DNA of 64,000 nt from DT-110 sp030148525 (GTDB taxonomy: Bacteria > Bacteroidota > Bacteroidia > Chitinophagales > Saprospiraceae). Below are positions 62,314 to 64,000 of this stretch, piece after piece. Where the stretch lies: contig OZ245751.1 of the NCBI GenBank assembly GCA_965227445.1, positions 4,650,001-4,714,000 on the forward strand, in the 5' to 3' direction. Each line of letters begins with the position of its first letter. Position 1 is the first letter of the stretch. Both the position numbers and the translations under genes were made by a program. The notes under the pieces are model-generated. The model made no database searches. It was not told the origin of the DNA and saw only the letters and a list, made by a program, of their open reading frames with translations.

Positions 62314-62612
62314 AGGATCTCCTGACAGGACTGAATAAACACTTTGATCACCGCGTTCGCCTCGGTATCATGTCCATCCTAATGGTTTCGGATTGGGTGG
62401 ATTTCACCACCTTGCGGGAAAACCTCGGCATCACCGACGGGCGGTTGGCCAGTCATATCAAAGCACTGGAAAAAGAAGCCTACGTGGAGGTTCGCAAACA
62501 GTTTATTGGTCGTAAACCCAATACTTCTTACCAGGTCACCAATACGGGGAAGCAGGCCTTCCAGAAGCACCTCGATGCACTGGAAAACTTGATCCGGCTT
62601 AAGGACGACTAA
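62310..62612 (+). CDS. Winged-helix transcriptional regulator
   Basis: This 100-residue protein fits the winged helix DNA-binding (HTH_34 type) family: FDHRVRLGIMSILMVSDWVD, then LRENLGITDGRLASHIKALE (recognition helix) and a wing with YVEVRKQFIGRKPNTSYQVT. It has no sensor domain, so it may respond through its membrane partner or by level. The 15-bp palindrome in front of its operon and of the next gene is a likely binding site. Confidence 0.88.
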   Translation: MKDLLTGLNKHFDHRVRLGIMSILMVSDWVDFTTLRENLGITDGRLASHIKALEKEAYVEVRKQFIGRKPNTSYQVTNTGKQAFQKHLDALENLIRLKDD

Positions 62613-62627
62613 GTTTTTTTTATCCTC

Positions 62628-62645
62628 TAACTTTGAAATTCAAAG
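62628..62645 (+). promoter_or_regulatory. Second copy of the -7 element and 15-bp palindrome
   Basis: TAACTTTG (62628-62635) fits TAnnTTTG and overlaps CTTTGAA-A-TTCAAAG (62631-62645), which ends 6 bp before the ATG at 62652. The centre base differs (A instead of T). Spacing between -7 and palindrome matches that at 61622-61639. Confidence 0.65.
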
Positions 62646-62651
62646 CACTTT

Positions 62652-62968
62652 ATGAACCCGATCAAAACCACCTTCACCACCAACGGCCTCGTACTGGTCG
62701 GAAGTCTATTGACCTCGGTATTATTCACCTATCAGGGGTTTGGCCTGAACACCTGGTTGCGTTGGCTGGAATCCATCAGCAATCCGGGGCCCTTCTTAGG
62801 TTGGGGGGTACTCGGTATGCTATTTTTCGGAGCCATTCTCTGGCCGTCTCATACCAATTAGATACTGCCTTGCGGCAAAAAGAAAAGCAACTCACCAAAG
62901 CCTGGCACCAAAAAGGGCCCCTCGGCCAGACCCTCATGGATCGCTGGTTGATGGCTCGGCTGGATTAA
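62652..62968 (+). pseudogene. Small membrane protein gene with probable frameshift
   Basis: The frame from 62652 codes MNPIKTTFTTNGLVLVGSLL and two membrane helices, then stops at 62861 after 69 codons. Just before the stop, the other frame opens into YQLDTALRQKEKQLTKAWHQ and ends in MDRWLMARLD at 62968. Its helical, charged composition looks like a true C-terminus. A single-base deletion or a -1 shift near 62850-62860 would join them into about 105 residues. It could be a real frameshift, a programmed one or a sequence error. Confidence 0.5.
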
Positions 62969-62970
62969 GA

Positions 62971-63040
62971 GCGTGAGGTTGGGCACAGACTATTTCATAA
63001 ACGGAAGATAATCAAGGCCCAACCTCCCGGTACATAGTAG
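62971..63040 (+). repeat. Family B palindromic repeat, copy 4
   Basis: This unit of about 70 bp reads GCGTGAGGTTGGGCACAGAC, TATTTCATAAACGG, then GGCCCAACCTCCCGGTACAT. The outer stem AGGTTGGGC/GCCCAACCT is complete. It directly follows the frameshifted gene. From about 63035 to 63165 it is followed by TA-rich repeats (GTAGTAGGTATTAGG, CTACTACCTACCTAATACC) that can fold on themselves. Confidence 0.8.
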
Positions 63041-63165
63041 TAGGTATTAGGTATAAGGATTAAAAATAGTCCTACTACCTACCTAATACCCAGTACCAAA
63101 TACAGTGTGAGTTTTTGGTAGAACATCCCCATACCTACTACCCCATACCAAATACCCTATACCAA

Positions 63166-63196
63166 CAAAAAAGCCCCCACCCAAACGGATGAAGGC
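63166..63196 (-). terminator. Rho-independent terminator of the acyl-CoA dehydrogenase gene
   Basis: On the minus strand GCCTTCATCC (63196-63187) pairs with GGGTGGGGGC (63182-63173) around a GTTT loop (10 pairs, three of them G-U), followed by a T-run. A perfect 10-bp stem TGAGACGCTG/CAGCGTCTCA (63221-63243) lies between it and the stop codon at 63256. Confidence 0.7.
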
Positions 63197-63255
63197 CCTT
63201 CATTATGGAGTAACATATGTTGAGACGCTGTAACAGCGTCTCAGCAGCAGTCCTC

Positions 63256-64000
63256 TTAGAAGCAATATTCGTTCTCTTCTACCAATTTTGCGGCGATCTT
63301 GCGACGCAGAGCCACCACGTTTTGCGGTGGATACTTAGTGAAGCGTTTCACGCCCATCAGCATAGTGCGCAACAGATCACCTTCGGCAAAGGCCGTCAGG
63401 GTATCGGTCGCTAGCTTGCTCATGCGAGCGGTCGCATCGTTCAGATACACCCGTAACATGGCATCGTACAATTCCTGGTCGATGGAAGAAGGGACGTCGT
63501 GCAGTTTCTGGGTTCGCAGCAGGGTTGATTCGCAAATGAACAGGTAGCTCAGCATGTCGGCAACATTCATCAGTATCTCCTGCTCTTCTTTCAGATTCAG
63601 CTTGCCATCCATCTGTTGCTTGGCGGCAGCACCCGCAACCATCAACACCAGTTTCTTGAATTCGGCAATAGCTTTCACCTCTTCTCCGTAAGTACCTTCT
63701 GGTTTTTCCAGACTCGGCATGGAGGCCAGCTCCTTCTGCACATCCCATGCGGGTCCGACAATATCCAGCTTACCTTTCAGGGCGCGCTTAAACAACATGT
63801 CGATGGTCAGCATGCGGTTGATCTCGTTAGTACCCTCATAGATGCGGTTGATCCGGCTATCGCGGTAGGCACGGGCCGCAGTTCCTTCCTCCGAGAAGCC
63901 CATTCCTCCGTGGATCTGCAGTGTTTCGTCCACTACGAAATCCAGTATTTCCGAACCGAACACCTTCAGAATGGAGCATTCAATGGCGTACTCCTCCGCG
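63256..64000 (-). CDS. C-terminal part of an acyl-CoA dehydrogenase
   Basis: The frame is open to the window edge, so the N-terminal part lies beyond it. The visible part (about 248 codons) begins with AEEYAIECSILKVFGSE and contains QIHGGMGFSEE and RINRIYEGTNEINRML, hallmarks of the acyl-CoA dehydrogenase C-terminal domain. The Glu in YEGTNEI is the usual catalytic-site region. The remaining 150-residue helical extension is typical of the roughly 600-residue Bacteroidota type. It catalyses the first step of fatty acid beta-oxidation with FAD. Confidence 0.92.
   Translation of the reverse strand, partial: AEEYAIECSILKVFGSEILDFVVDETLQIHGGMGFSEEGTAARAYRDSRINRIYEGTNEINRMLTIDMLFKRALKGKLDIVGPAWDVQKELASMPSLEKPEGTYGEEVKAIAEFKKLVLMVAGAAAKQQMDGKLNLKEEQEILMNVADMLSYLFICESTLLRTQKLHDVPSSIDQELYDAMLRVYLNDATARMSKLATDTLTAFAEGDLLRTMLMGVKRFTKYPPQNVVALRRKIAAKLVEENEYCF

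Overview
The window looks like a chromosome segment of a gliding or secreting Bacteroidota, most likely of the Saprospira/Lewinella type. The evidence is two very large proteins with Por-type (T9SS) C-terminal sorting tails, two TonB-dependent receptors (one paired with a DUF4249 lipoprotein), LytS/LytTR-type signalling genes, many carboxypeptidase-like regulatory domains, TIGR03643 and DUF2141 proteins, and TAnnTTTG -7 promoter elements lying very close to start codons. I found no tRNA, rRNA, CRISPR array, prophage or intact insertion sequence. Genus-level identity is inference.

Layout. 0-6 kb: end of a probable beta-propeller gene, a DksA/TraR zinc-finger gene, and a BlaI/BlaR1 pair whose BlaR1 carries four TonB C-terminal domains and a T9SS tail. 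6-12 kb: DUF2007, TIGR03643, an HD phosphohydrolase fused to a Pycsar-type membrane effector, an SRPBCC protein, an Ig-like lipoprotein and XerD. 12-17.5 kb: one apparent operon of ECF sigma factor, ABC exporter with degraded ATPase motifs, HlyD adaptor and TolC channel. 17.5-30 kb: OmpA-like and HhH/coiled-coil envelope genes, an outer-membrane barrel, UvrC, a WYL regulator, a THI5-like protein, a glutamine amidotransferase-like protein, an alpha/beta-hydrolase-OsmC fusion and malic enzyme. 30-48.4 kb: an Abi-family remnant and two giant secreted proteins (1466 and 4289 residues). 48.4-55.3 kb: a signalling block with two DUF2141 proteins, a LytTR regulator, a LytS-type kinase and a second BlaI/BlaR1 pair with clear operators. 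55-61 kb: TonB receptor, DUF4249, TonB receptor. 61-64 kb: a small autoregulated-looking membrane protein/winged-helix cassette and the end of an acyl-CoA dehydrogenase gene.

Intergenic DNA is rich in dispersed palindromic repeats. Family A is about 103 bp, with TATACCG ends and three hairpins; I see five copies, some shortened or expanded. Family B is about 70 bp, with an AGGTTGGGC/GCCCAACCT stem; I see four copies. One family A copy sits inside a larger MITE-like element with 20-bp perfect terminal inverted repeats. Other gaps hold hairpins, 10- and 11-bp tandem repeats, and terminators.

The points most worth following are the HD-Pycsar fusion with no cyclase nearby, the sigma/exporter operon with a non-canonical ATPase, the BlaR1-TonBx4-T9SS chimera, the two repeat families, and a shared 15-bp operator in front of two genes of the 61.6-62.9 kb cassette.
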